Shown: in pieces, positions 23,812 to 32,111 of the stretch
How positions within the stretch are numbered: position 1 is the first letter of the stretch
How the letters are laid out: each line of letters opens with the position of its first letter
NCBI GenBank assembly: GCA_963695075.1
Contig: CAVOFR010000007.1
Location: 62,001-126,000, forward strand
DNA: 64,000 nt
Direction: 5' to 3'
Source of the DNA: CAWCAL01 sp963695075
GTDB taxonomy: Bacteria > Actinomycetota > Acidimicrobiia > Acidimicrobiales > CAWCAL01
Program-made: the position numbers and the translations under genes
The notes under the pieces: generated by a model
What the model was told of the DNA's origin: nothing
The model's database searches: none
What the model saw: only the letters and a program-made list of their open reading frames with translations

Positions 23812-24930
23812 ATGATCTTCTCGTCAGACGAGATTCGTTCGAAGTCCTTCGCGGTCGAACGGAAGGGCTACAACAAGGTCGACGTCGACAGCTTCCTCGA
23901 GCGCGTCGCCGACAACACCTCGAAGCTCCTCGAGACGGAGCGATCCCTGCGGGCTCAACTCGAGGAAGGCGGCGGCCCAGCCACCGCTCCCAGCGGGGCC
24001 GATGGGTCCGACGACTTCGCCGCGGTCGGTGAAGAGGTGACCGCTGTCCTGCGAGCCGCCCGGGAGTCGGCTGAAGCGATGCGCTCCGGCGCCGAGTCCG
24101 AGTCGCGCAAGATCCGCCGTGACGCTGAAGCATTCGCGGCCGAGCACCGCGGAGCAGCCGAAACCGCGGCGGCCGAGATCCGCGCCGCTGCCGCACTCGA
24201 GGTGGCGACCCTCAGGCAGAGTGCTGACCGAGATCGGGCCGACGCGGAGAAGCTGTTGGGCGAGTCGCGGGAAAGGGCCGCTCAGATCCGCGCCGATGCC
24301 GAGGAGCAGGCGGCGCAGCTGGTCGCCACCGCCAAGGAGACGGCAGAAGCCGAATACGAAGACGCGGTCATCGAGGCCAGGGGCCGGCTCGAGGAAGCGA
24401 GGGCCGTCGAGCAGGAGATCATGTACTCACTCACCGCTGTCCACTCGGATGTGGGCGTGGCCATCGCCCGACTGGATCAGGACACCACGCCGCCTCCACC
24501 GCCGGTGACCACCGAGCCCGACGTCCACTCCGAGCAGACGCTAGAGGAGACCGACCAGAGCGCCGAAGAAGCAGCGGAAGGTGGCACTGATACCACCCCC
24601 GGTGACAGCGAGCCGAGCGGCACCGCACCGGAGACCGAGCTCGAGCGCACCAGCCGGCAGGTCACCGGCGGGCTGGCCGAGTCACTCCGTGAGTCGGCCG
24701 GTGTCAGCGGTCCGGTTGGCGCTCTTTTCGGTCTCACGGGAACCGAGGACACCGAATCTGCTGATTCGCCGAAGAGCGCCACCCCCTCCCAGCCGGAGGA
24801 GATCGATCTGCGCGACCAGCCCGACGCGGTCGAGGAGCTCGCCGACTCCGACGATCCGCTCGCGGATCTCGTGAAGCAGGCCGTCGGCAAGGCCGTCGAG
24901 CGCGCTGCAGAGGAGACCGAGGACGACTAG
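23812..24930 (+). CDS. DivIVA-domain protein with long coiled coil and acidic tail
   Basis: DivIVA/Wag31 proteins sense membrane curvature and organise polar growth and septation in actinobacteria. The 372-residue product begins with the lipid-binding DivIVA domain (SKSFAVERKGYNKVDVDSFL, residues ~10-30), then an Ala/Glu/Arg-rich coiled coil (about 75-210) and a long acidic, low-complexity C-terminus (about 220-372) unlike compact Wag31. ATG 23812 is chosen because DivIVA domains start within ~10 residues of this motif; ATG 23767 would add 15 residues. TATCTT at 23694-23699 is a possible -10, implying a ~100-nt leader. It may be a SepIVA-like paralogue rather than the main DivIVA. Confidence 0.85.
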   Translation: MIFSSDEIRSKSFAVERKGYNKVDVDSFLERVADNTSKLLETERSLRAQLEEGGGPATAPSGADGSDDFAAVGEEVTAVLRAARESAEAMRSGAESESRKIRRDAEAFAAEHRGAAETAAAEIRAAAALEVATLRQSADRDRADAEKLLGESRERAAQIRADAEEQAAQLVATAKETAEAEYEDAVIEARGRLEEARAVEQEIMYSLTAVHSDVGVAIARLDQDTTPPPPPVTTEPDVHSEQTLEETDQSAEEAAEGGTDTTPGDSEPSGTAPETELERTSRQVTGGLAESLRESAGVSGPVGALFGLTGTEDTESADSPKSATPSQPEEIDLRDQPDAVEELADSDDPLADLVKQAVGKAVERAAEETEDD

Positions 24931-25049
24931 TCCGGGCACCGGCCGAGCCCGACCGGCCGCGATGATCCGGCCGGCCCGTTGGCTACCGACTCCCGGCGGT
25001 CCCTAAGCTCCGCTTCGGAAACCACCGGAGTCGCGACAAGGGAGCCCCC

Positions 25050-26234
25050 ATGGCTGGATCGGTAATCGTTGCGGGCGCACGGACGCCCGTCGGAAGAATG
25101 TCGGGCGGATTCGCCTCGATGGCGGCCACCGACCTCGGCGGAGTCGCGATCGCGGCGGCACTCGAGCGAGCCGGTGTAAGCCCCGATCAGGTCGACTACG
25201 TCTTCATGGGCCATGTCCTCCAGGCCGGCGCCGGGCAGATCACCGCCCGCCAGGCCGCGGTCAATGCGGGAATACCCATGACCGTGCCGGCAACCACCAT
25301 CAACAAGGTGTGCCTGTCGGGTCTCAACTCGATCTTCCTGGCCGACCAGCTCGTCCAGTCCGGCGAGGCTGACATCGTCGTAGCCGGCGGAATGGAGAGC
25401 ATGACCAATGCTCCGTACCTGCTGCCCGACGCCCGAGCCGGCATGCGGCTCGGCGACAAGTCGGTCATCGACTCGATGATGTACGACGGCCTGTTCTGCG
25501 CCTTCGATCAGTGCGCCATGGGTCTCGGCACCGAGAAGTACGCGGCGTCCGCCGGCCTCGAGCGCGGCCCACAGGACAAGATCGCCGCCGACAGCCACGC
25601 CCGGGCCGCTGCGGCCATCAAGGACGGCCTCATGGCCGAGGAGATCGTGCCCGTCGAGGTCCCACAGCGCCGGGGAGACCCGGTCGTGGTCGACACCGAC
25701 GAAGGGGTCAGGGTCGAGACCACCGAGGACTCGCTCGCGAAGTTGCGCCCGGCCTTCGACAAGGCCGGCAACATCACCGCCGGCAATGCGTCACAGATCT
25801 CCGACGGTGGCTCCGCCGTCGTGGTGATGTCGCGAGCCAGAGCGGACGAGCTCGGTGCCACGCCGCTGGGCGAGGTCGTGAGCTACGGCCAGGTGGCCGG
25901 ACCCGATCCGTCGCTGCTGACCCAGCCGGCGCGGGCATCGATGCAGGCACTCGACAAGGCCGGCATCGCCGTGGCCGACGTCGATCTCTGGGAGCTCAAC
26001 GAGGCCTTCGCCGCGGTCAGTCTCGCCTCGATGAACGAGCTCGGTATCAGCGATGAGATCGTGAACGTCAACGGCGGCGCCATCGCGCTCGGCCACCCGG
26101 TGGGGATGTCCGGCAACCGGCTCGCCCTCACCACCCTCCACGAGCTCAAGCGTCGCGGCGGTGGCACCGGCGTGGCCGCACTGTGCGGCGGCGGCGGCCA
26201 AGGCGACGCGATCGTGGTGCGAACGATCTCGTAG
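25050..26234 (+). CDS. Acetyl-CoA C-acetyltransferase (thiolase)
   Basis: Condenses two acetyl-CoA to acetoacetyl-CoA (or cleaves 3-ketoacyl-CoA). The 394-residue length is typical. The acylated cysteine is in INKVCLSGLN (about residue 90), the second half has NEAFAAV and GGAIALGHPVGMSGNRLAL, and the general base cysteine is in LCGGGGQGDA. RBS GGGAGCCCCC lies just before the ATG; TAAGCT at 25004-25009 is a likely -10. With the dehydrogenase at 5305 and the ccr genes it could form the C4 branch of the ethylmalonyl-CoA pathway or of polyhydroxybutyrate metabolism; no PHB synthase is in the window. Confidence 0.95.
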   Translation: MAGSVIVAGARTPVGRMSGGFASMAATDLGGVAIAAALERAGVSPDQVDYVFMGHVLQAGAGQITARQAAVNAGIPMTVPATTINKVCLSGLNSIFLADQLVQSGEADIVVAGGMESMTNAPYLLPDARAGMRLGDKSVIDSMMYDGLFCAFDQCAMGLGTEKYAASAGLERGPQDKIAADSHARAAAAIKDGLMAEEIVPVEVPQRRGDPVVVDTDEGVRVETTEDSLAKLRPAFDKAGNITAGNASQISDGGSAVVVMSRARADELGATPLGEVVSYGQVAGPDPSLLTQPARASMQALDKAGIAVADVDLWELNEAFAAVSLASMNELGISDEIVNVNGGAIALGHPVGMSGNRLALTTLHELKRRGGGTGVAALCGGGGQGDAIVVRTIS

Positions 26235-26242
26235 CGCCAGAG

Positions 26243-26278
26243 CCGAAATCTGGTCCGTCACCGTCGGTTAGCGACGGT
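26243..26278 (+). repeat. Dispersed repeat, copy B
   Basis: Head CCGAAATCTGGTCC (26243-26256) and hairpin CCGTCG-GTTAG-CGACGG (26261-26277). It lies in the 61-nt gap between the convergent thiolase and anti-sigma-like genes, filling most of it. Confidence 0.85.
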
Positions 26279-26295
26279 CCGGCCCCCCAAACTCC

Positions 26296-28332
26296 TCAAC
26301 CGTCGGTGGTCGGAGGCCCCGTCGACGTCGGTGCCTGCTGCTGGCCGACCACGGTGGTCGGAACGACCGGCGGCTCCGGGGCTTCGAAGATCGTGCCCAC
26401 GGTCGTCTCCTCCTCGGCGGGCACCGATCCGGAGAGCACCTGAACCCCGCACGAGATCAGCACCTGGTTGTCCGTGACCGAGGCCAACGCCTCGGGTTCG
26501 ACGCCGACGCATTCCGCCACGGCATCGATCACTTCCTGCGGAGCCGTACCGTTCTCGAACAGCGCCGTCGCACAGTCGATCAGGGCCTGCTGGTCCTGCG
26601 GACTGGCGTCGACCGCTCCCACCCCCGACTCAGCACCGGGACAGGCGAGCAGTTCCTGGATCAGGAGATCCTGAGGGGTCGGCGGAAACAGGACCTGTCC
26701 GACGCATCCCTCGATCGCCCAGTACTCCTCCATCGGGTCGGCCCACGTCTGCGCCGCGGTCTCGGCCCGACAGGCCGCCACCTCGTCGGCCGTGGCCGGC
26801 GTTCCGAAGAGATCGGAGAGACACACCGCCATCGTGGCGTCGTCGGCGTCCATCAGGCCGTCGCAGAAGACCGGCTCGGCCACCGATGAGACCGACTCTT
26901 CGTACCCGGCGCCATAGCCCATGTCGAATGCCCCGAAGGGGGAGAAGCTCCATGCCGGCGGCCACGGGTAGGCGTGCAGGAGCAGCCCGAACGTCGCGTC
27001 CGCCCTGATCGCGCCGTTGCCGGCGTCGTGGAGCGCAACCGACGCCAACCAGCCCTCGATGAGAGACTGCCCGGGTCGGACATACCACCGACCGTCCCTC
27101 TCCACGACGGCCAACTCGGTGAGTCCCGATCGGCGGGCCGTCCATGTCTCCCCTTCGTAGTCGATCTCGTCACCGATGCAACCACCAGTCGGCGGGGGCT
27201 CATAGGAGCCGTCGGACGAGCCATAGCCCTCCGACACGTTGTCGAAGCACCGACCATCGAAGGTGATCCGCTGGGCCAGGCTCCCGGTGAGGCTGTAGTC
27301 CCAGGCCGTCACCGAGATCACGCGCTCCGGGCCGTCGCCCCTGATCTCGGTCTCGTACGAGTTGACCTCGCCGTACGGTCCGTCGGCCAGCAGGCTCTCG
27401 AGGTCCGCCCCGATCTCAGGCTGGAACACCGACCAGTAGTCGTAGAGGACTGCTGCCTCCACCGGATCGGCCAGGGTGACCGCCCGGGTCACGTCTCCGG
27501 TGACGACACTGTCGAGCAGGGCTCCCAGGAGCGCTTCCGGTGACTCGGCTCCGACCGGGGTGGGTCCACCGCCCAAGCTCGTCGAGGGAAGGCCCTGCTC
27601 GGCCCGGACGTACTCGGCCGCGGTGTAGAGGAGACTGACGTGCCAGCCGTCGCTGTCCCTGATGGCCACCACATCGGCCTGACCGCCGAACACGTCGATG
27701 AGCAGGTCGACGGGGTCGGGATCATCGAGCTGGTCGTCCTCCCTCAACGAGTCGCCGACCGGGAGAGCTCGGAAGTCTGCATCCAACCCCAGGTCCCCGT
27801 CGAGGATGCGAATCCTGGTCACGGTGTCGGAGAGCGGTGACTCCTGGAGCCGCAGACTGCTCATGTCGGCCGTGAACTCGAGTCCGCTGACATCGCGCGT
27901 GTCCACGTCATCGCCGGCGACATCGAGGCGCTGGAGCTCGGCCACCATCTCCTCGAGATTGTCGAGTACGAGATCGCGTTCGGAGTCGACCAGCGTCTCG
28001 CCCACACCGATCACGTCCTCGGCCGCGACGGCTTCGATGAACTCCTCGACCGCGGCCTGGGGGCTCTGAGCCCCGTCGTCCTCGATGAGAGCGGCCAGCG
28101 CGAACGCACCGCCACCGACCGCCACGCCCAGGCCCAGAACCGCCATGGTCTTGCGCCAGAAGCCAGGCCCGGTCGGGGCGCCAACCTCACCGTTGCCGGG
28201 AACGACGTCGACCTCGGTGACGAGGTCGGTGGTGCGCTGTTGGATCTCTTCGAAGGTCGGAGCGACGGGACTGGACTCGGCGAGCCGCACCGACATGGTT
28301 CGAAGCTGTTGTTCGAATTCTGCGTCAGTCAT
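26296..28332 (-). CDS. Large single-pass membrane protein, probable anti-sigma partner
   Basis: I do not recognise a named family. The 678-residue protein has a soluble N-terminus of ~85 residues (EEIQQRTTDL), one membrane helix (about 88-108, AVLGLGVAVGGGAFALAALI), and a ~570-residue acidic outer region with many Asp/Glu, a dozen or more cysteines, and a Pro/Thr-rich C-terminal tail. Its start overlaps the ECF sigma gene by 8 nt. Position and topology (short inner domain, helix, sensor outside) suggest an anti-sigma factor or membrane sensor for that sigma factor, though I see no ZAS-type HxxxCxxC motif in the inner domain. Function is inferred only from context. Confidence 0.6.
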   Translation of the reverse strand: MTDAEFEQQLRTMSVRLAESSPVAPTFEEIQQRTTDLVTEVDVVPGNGEVGAPTGPGFWRKTMAVLGLGVAVGGGAFALAALIEDDGAQSPQAAVEEFIEAVAAEDVIGVGETLVDSERDLVLDNLEEMVAELQRLDVAGDDVDTRDVSGLEFTADMSSLRLQESPLSDTVTRIRILDGDLGLDADFRALPVGDSLREDDQLDDPDPVDLLIDVFGGQADVVAIRDSDGWHVSLLYTAAEYVRAEQGLPSTSLGGGPTPVGAESPEALLGALLDSVVTGDVTRAVTLADPVEAAVLYDYWSVFQPEIGADLESLLADGPYGEVNSYETEIRGDGPERVISVTAWDYSLTGSLAQRITFDGRCFDNVSEGYGSSDGSYEPPPTGGCIGDEIDYEGETWTARRSGLTELAVVERDGRWYVRPGQSLIEGWLASVALHDAGNGAIRADATFGLLLHAYPWPPAWSFSPFGAFDMGYGAGYEESVSSVAEPVFCDGLMDADDATMAVCLSDLFGTPATADEVAACRAETAAQTWADPMEEYWAIEGCVGQVLFPPTPQDLLIQELLACPGAESGVGAVDASPQDQQALIDCATALFENGTAPQEVIDAVAECVGVEPEALASVTDNQVLISCGVQVLSGSVPAEEETTVGTIFEAPEPPVVPTTVVGQQQAPTSTGPPTTDG

Positions 28333-28777
28333 GGAGCTTCCTCTTCAAGGTCTTCTTGGCGCGGTGGAGATGGGTCTTGACCGATCCCTCCGAAATGCCG
28401 ATCAGCTCGGCGATCTGGGCGTTCGTCATGTCGGCCCAGTAGGTGAGGTGGACTATGGCGCGTTGTCGGGGGCTGAGCTCGTCGACCGCGGCACGTACGT
28501 CCACGTGGAGCTCGGGCGGCGCTACGGCGACCCGATCGGCGACGGCGTACTCGCGGCTCCTGCGACGGCTCGAACTGCGCTGCCAGGTGCGGGTGGCATT
28601 GAGCACCGACCGAAACAGGTAGGCCCGGTGATTGCTCACATCGGGCCATTGCTTCGAGCCGAGTGCATTCACCACCGCGGTGGAGAGCATGTCGGGAGCG
28701 TCACCAGGTCCCACGAGCGCGGTCGCGAAACGAATCAGCTCGTCTGCGTGCTTTTCGTAGATCTCTCGGTCGGTCAT
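28325..28777 (-). CDS. ECF RNA polymerase sigma factor
   Basis: A 150-residue sigma-70 family protein with only regions 2 and 4: region 2 around residues 10-70 (HADELIRFATALVGPGDAPD, RAYLFRSVLNATRTW) and region 4 around 95-145 (LSPRQRAIVHLTYWADMTNA, then IAELIGISEGSVKTHLHRAK, the helix-turn-helix). This is the ECF (group 4) layout, resembling the actinobacterial SigE/SigK-like groups. ATG 28777 is chosen; a GTG at 28780 adds one residue. It overlaps the downstream membrane protein gene and follows a small membrane protein gene by a few nt. Confidence 0.92.
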   Translation of the reverse strand: MTDREIYEKHADELIRFATALVGPGDAPDMLSTAVVNALGSKQWPDVSNHRAYLFRSVLNATRTWQRSSSRRRSREYAVADRVAVAPPELHVDVRAAVDELSPRQRAIVHLTYWADMTNAQIAELIGISEGSVKTHLHRAKKTLKRKLHD

Positions 28778-28784
28778 CACGGGG

Positions 28785-29237
28785 TTAAGACGCCGCCGGC
28801 CGCCGATTTGGTTGACACGAGAGTGAAGATTCTTTCGAGGCGAGCTCGACCACGGCGGTGGCCGCTACGGCGAGGCCCAGTCCCACGGCGACCCGAGGCC
28901 AGCCGGACACCTCCAGCGAAGATCGCACGACCAGCGATCCGGTGATCACGCTGCCCGTCGCGACGAGGAGAGCAGCCATCGCACCGATGCGCCGATGATG
29001 GAGCGCCAGGGCCACCACGACCACGCCGACCAGCAGGGGCAGCATGAGGAATCCGACCTGCATGGCCCGCTGACCGACCCCCTCGATCAGGTCGAGCCGA
29101 TCGGCACTCCGCAGCAACTGGTAGCTGGAACGGTCCCGCTCACCACTGTGGGCCCAGGGCAGGAGCGCGACCAGGAGCAATCCACCGCTTCCGATGGCGA
29201 GGAACCATGATCGCAGGGAGGTCCACACCGCCTCCAA
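28785..29237 (-). CDS. Small four-helix membrane protein
   Basis: Unrecognised. About 150 residues with four predicted membrane helices (roughly 11-28, 58-78, 84-105, 115-133) and short loops; SERDRSSYQLLRSADRLDLI forms a charged outer loop. It lies 7 nt before the ECF sigma gene on the same strand, so it probably belongs to the same operon. The start is uncertain: TTG 29237 or GTG 29228. Possible roles are a sensor component or simply an adjacent membrane protein. Confidence 0.6.
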   Translation of the reverse strand: MEAVWTSLRSWFLAIGSGGLLLVALLPWAHSGERDRSSYQLLRSADRLDLIEGVGQRAMQVGFLMLPLLVGVVVVALALHHRRIGAMAALLVATGSVITGSLVVRSSLEVSGWPRVAVGLGLAVAATAVVELASKESSLSCQPNRRPAAS

Positions 29238-29249
29238 GCTACCGCCCCG

Positions 29250-29285
29250 CCGAAATCTGGTCCCGGACGCCCGGCTACCGACGGC
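29250..29285 (+). repeat. Dispersed repeat, copy C
   Basis: The head CCGAAATCTGGTCC (29250-29263) is perfectly kept but the hairpin is eroded (CGCCCGGCTACCGACGG; only part pairs). It lies between two minus-strand genes. Conservation of the unpaired head while the stem decays shows that the element is more than a terminator stem. Confidence 0.75.
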
Positions 29286-29346
29286 CCTGAACCCCTATTC
29301 CCGGGTCCCCGGCCCGCGCCAGCGTGGGGTCCTCGTGCTCTGCAGG

Positions 29347-31011
29347 TCAGTGGCCGCGAATATCGAAGCCGCCACCGGTCACCGGACCATCGACCAGCAC
29401 CTCACCGTTCACGACCACGCGCAGCCTGTCACCGGCCGGGTCGTCGGTGGCGAGGATCTCCAGGGGTCGCTGGCCCAGGCCGTCGCCTCCGAACTGGAAG
29501 GCCGGCGTGGTGATGTGGGCCGTCCTGGGGGATGACGCCACCGCTTTCGTCCGGTCGAGGCCGGCGATCAGCGTGCGATCCGGCGTGCTGGCTCGAACGA
29601 ACCCGACCTGCAGCAGGTCGAGGATGTTGATCCACGCGACGGCCACGTCGACGCCGCCGGCCGCGCCGGTCCCGGCCCACTGACGGAGCGTGAATTGTGT
29701 CGGGTCCCGGGGATCGCCGTCGAGGCCGTCGGGTCGGCCGTCGTCATCGATGTCACCGTCGGCCGCCGGATCGTGGGACAGCGCCGCCAGCGCATCGACA
29801 CGACCGAACCCGGTCTCGTCGTCACGCCCCGGCGCGGTCAGGTCGGTCGCCGTTCCGTACAGCGCCCCACGCACTCGGCTGGCGCTCCAACCTGGATGAT
29901 GGGTGCGGATCAGCGCTGCGACGCCGGCGACGTGGGGGCTTGCCATCGACGTGCCCGAGTAGTAGGCGTAGGCGTTGGGAGCTCCGCCGGCTGCGGGCGG
30001 AGCCACCGGCCCCAGCACGCCCGTCCCCGGTGCGGCCAGGTCGACCCGATCGTTGAACTGGCTGAACGACGCCCTGTTACCCGTGCCGGTCTCGAGCGCC
30101 GCAACGGACACGACACCGTTGAACGACGCCGGATACGAGTAGCCCGACGTCCCGAGGTTGCCCGATGCGGCCACGACGACCACGTCGTGGTCGAGCGCGT
30201 AGTCGACCGCATCGTCCCAGGTGGGCAGAGCGAAGAACCCGCCCAAGCTCAGGTTGATGACCGAGGCGCCGCCGTTGGTGGCGTCGACGATGCCGGCCTG
30301 GAGGTCGCCGATCCAGCAGAACCGACCCTGGCAGGCCTTGTAGCTGTGGATCGGGCTGGTGGGCGAAACGCCGGCGATGCCGACACCGTTGTCGGCGATA
30401 CCGGCGGCAAGCCCGGCGACGTGCGTACCGTGCGATATGTCGTCGCCGGCACCCGAGTGGCAGTCGACCGGGTCGAACAGGATGTTGGGCGGATAGTGCA
30501 CACAGATCGGCACCTTCTGATCGAACAACGTCCCGCTCGCGCCGGCGAACTCAGGGTGGCCCGGATCGACACCCGAGTCGATGATGGCGATCGGAGCCCC
30601 GTCGAAGGGACCTGTCGGCTGGAATCCGCCGGGAAGCACCACGTCCCATGCGGCCGACACCTGCATGTCGGCCAAGCTCTGCTGCTCGCCGAAGAACTCG
30701 TCGTCGGGGATCGCGGCCAGCTCGACCTGCCGGTCGGCCACCAAGGCGGTGACCTCGGGGCGGAAGGCAAGCCTCACGCGGTCGGCGGCGTCGGCCATGA
30801 CCACGGCCTGCCCGATGTCGGGGATGCGGCGGATCTGATCGGCTTCGTCGATACCCGCGACCTGAAGTGCAGCCACCTGCTGGGCGGCGGTCGTGCCCTG
30901 TGCGAACGCGACGATGACCCTCTCCTCGGCCAAGGCGCCGCCGGAGCCGGGCTGGACGAGCAGTGCAGCGACGAGCACGGCGCCTGCAACGAGAGCCTTC
31001 GTCAACCGCAT
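29347..31011 (-). CDS. Secreted subtilisin-like (S8) serine protease
   Basis: A 554-residue exported protease. The signal peptide covers residues 1-~27 (KALVAGAVLVAALLVQ), followed by an I9-like propeptide region (about 30-105) and the S8 catalytic domain with all triad blocks: Asp in IAIIDSGVDPGHPEF, His in ISHGTHVAGLAAG, Ser in GTSMASPHVAGVAALI; oxyanion Asn in AASGNLG. Two extra Cys pairs are likely disulfides. After it comes a DGDIDDDGRPDGLDGDP stretch, like a dockerin/thrombospondin-3 calcium loop, and a ~120-residue C-terminal beta-rich domain of unknown role. A GGGGGGAACG ribosome site precedes the ATG. Confidence 0.93.
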   Translation of the reverse strand: MRLTKALVAGAVLVAALLVQPGSGGALAEERVIVAFAQGTTAAQQVAALQVAGIDEADQIRRIPDIGQAVVMADAADRVRLAFRPEVTALVADRQVELAAIPDDEFFGEQQSLADMQVSAAWDVVLPGGFQPTGPFDGAPIAIIDSGVDPGHPEFAGASGTLFDQKVPICVHYPPNILFDPVDCHSGAGDDISHGTHVAGLAAGIADNGVGIAGVSPTSPIHSYKACQGRFCWIGDLQAGIVDATNGGASVINLSLGGFFALPTWDDAVDYALDHDVVVVAASGNLGTSGYSYPASFNGVVSVAALETGTGNRASFSQFNDRVDLAAPGTGVLGPVAPPAAGGAPNAYAYYSGTSMASPHVAGVAALIRTHHPGWSASRVRGALYGTATDLTAPGRDDETGFGRVDALAALSHDPAADGDIDDDGRPDGLDGDPRDPTQFTLRQWAGTGAAGGVDVAVAWINILDLLQVGFVRASTPDRTLIAGLDRTKAVASSPRTAHITTPAFQFGGDGLGQRPLEILATDDPAGDRLRVVVNGEVLVDGPVTGGGFDIRGH

Positions 31012-31093
31012 CGTTCCCCCCGCTGCGAATCATGGCCGGTCCGACGCGACCGAACCTGACCGTCGTGTCGTTCAACCCTAGGGGTCGGGTCGG

Positions 31094-31720
31094 TCAAGCG
31101 TCCATTGAGCGGCGGCCCTCGAACGCGCGACCGAGCGTCAGCTCGTCGGCGTACTCCAGATCGCCTCCGACGGGTAGACCACTGGCCAGCCGGGTGACCC
31201 TGACCCCGAGTGGCTCGAGCAGGCGGGCCAGGTACATGGCCGTGGTGTCACCCTCGAGATTGGGATTGGTGCAGAGGATGACCTCACCGATGCCCTCGTT
31301 CTCGATGCGGGCCAGCAGCTCTCGCATCCGCAACTGGTCGGGACCAATGCCGTTCAACGGCGATATCGCACCCTGGAGCACGTGGTAGCGGCCCTGGAAT
31401 TCGCCGGTCCGCTCGACGGCGACGATGTCCTTGGGTTCTTCCACCACACACAACATGTCGGCCTCGGCCCGAGTGCCCGAGCAGAGGCTCCGGCTGTCCT
31501 CGACACACGCCGGCCACCCGGTGTCGGTCACGTTGAAGCAGCGTTCGCAGGCGGAGACGGTCTCCTTGACCGTCCCGATCGCACGGGCGAGCTTGAGGGC
31601 GTCGTCCTTCGGGAGCCGGACCAGATGGAACGCGACGCGCTGGGCGGACTTGGGGCCGATCCCCGGGAGCTTGCCGAGCTCGTCGATGAGCTCCTGCACG
31701 GGCGCGGGGAAGGTGGCCAC
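31094..31720 (-). CDS. recR: Recombination protein RecR
   Basis: RecFOR-pathway protein that helps load RecA at gapped DNA. The 208-residue product has the helix-hairpin-helix LGKLPGIGPKSAQRVAFHL, a zinc-finger region (residues ~57-80) and the Toprim domain (LCVVEEPKDIVAVERTGEF, VILCTNPNLEGDTTAMYL). The zinc finger is unusual: it reads C-x2-C-x10-C-x7-C instead of the common CxxC...CxxC. GTG 31720 lies 1 nt after the ybaB stop. Gene order dnaX-ybaB-recR is conserved widely in bacteria. Confidence 0.96.
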   Translation of the reverse strand: MATFPAPVQELIDELGKLPGIGPKSAQRVAFHLVRLPKDDALKLARAIGTVKETVSACERCFNVTDTGWPACVEDSRSLCSGTRAEADMLCVVEEPKDIVAVERTGEFQGRYHVLQGAISPLNGIGPDQLRMRELLARIENEGIGEVILCTNPNLEGDTTAMYLARLLEPLGVRVTRLASGLPVGGDLEYADELTLGRAFEGRRSMDA

Positions 31721-31721
31721 G

Positions 31722-32111
31722 TCAGTCCTCGCCCTCTTCCACCGCGGTCGTGTCGATCACTCCCGAGGCCGTGGCCTCGCCCGGACCGAGGAGGCCGCCG
31801 AGCATGCCCCCCAGATCCATGCCGCCCAGGTCCATCCCGGTGGTGGCCGCCGCGGAAACCCTAGAGCTGGCGTCGAGGAGCGCGGCCTTTACGAGATCCT
31901 CCAGCATTCCCACGTCGGCGGGATCGACAGCGGTGGGATCGATGGAGACCCCGACGCACTCGTACTGGCCCGTCAGGGTGACCTTGACCACCCCTCCTCC
32001 GGCGGCGCCCTCGAACTCGCTTTCGGACAGCTCGGTCTGAGAGGCCTGCATCTGCTCGGCCATCTTCTGCGCCTGCTCGAACAGCGAACCCATATCGAAC
32101 GACTCGGTCAT
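31722..32111 (-). CDS. YbaB/EbfC family nucleoid-associated protein
   Basis: Small dimeric DNA-binding protein. The 129-residue product has the usual core (MGSLFEQAQKMAEQMQASQT, GGGVVKVTLTGQYECVGVSI, DPADVGMLEDLVKAALLDAS) and then a Gly/Met/Leu-rich extension (MDLGGMDLGGMLGGLLG) longer than in E. coli YbaB. ATG overlaps the dnaX stop by 4 nt (ATGA) and recR follows after 1 nt, so the three are translationally linked. Confidence 0.93.
   Translation of the reverse strand: MTESFDMGSLFEQAQKMAEQMQASQTELSESEFEGAAGGGVVKVTLTGQYECVGVSIDPTAVDPADVGMLEDLVKAALLDASSRVSAAATTGMDLGGMDLGGMLGGLLGPGEATASGVIDTTAVEEGED

Noticed and set aside
24976..25002. CGTTGGCTACCGACTCCC as another degenerate repeat copy
   Set aside because: Stem partly matches but the head is absent; too weak to list.
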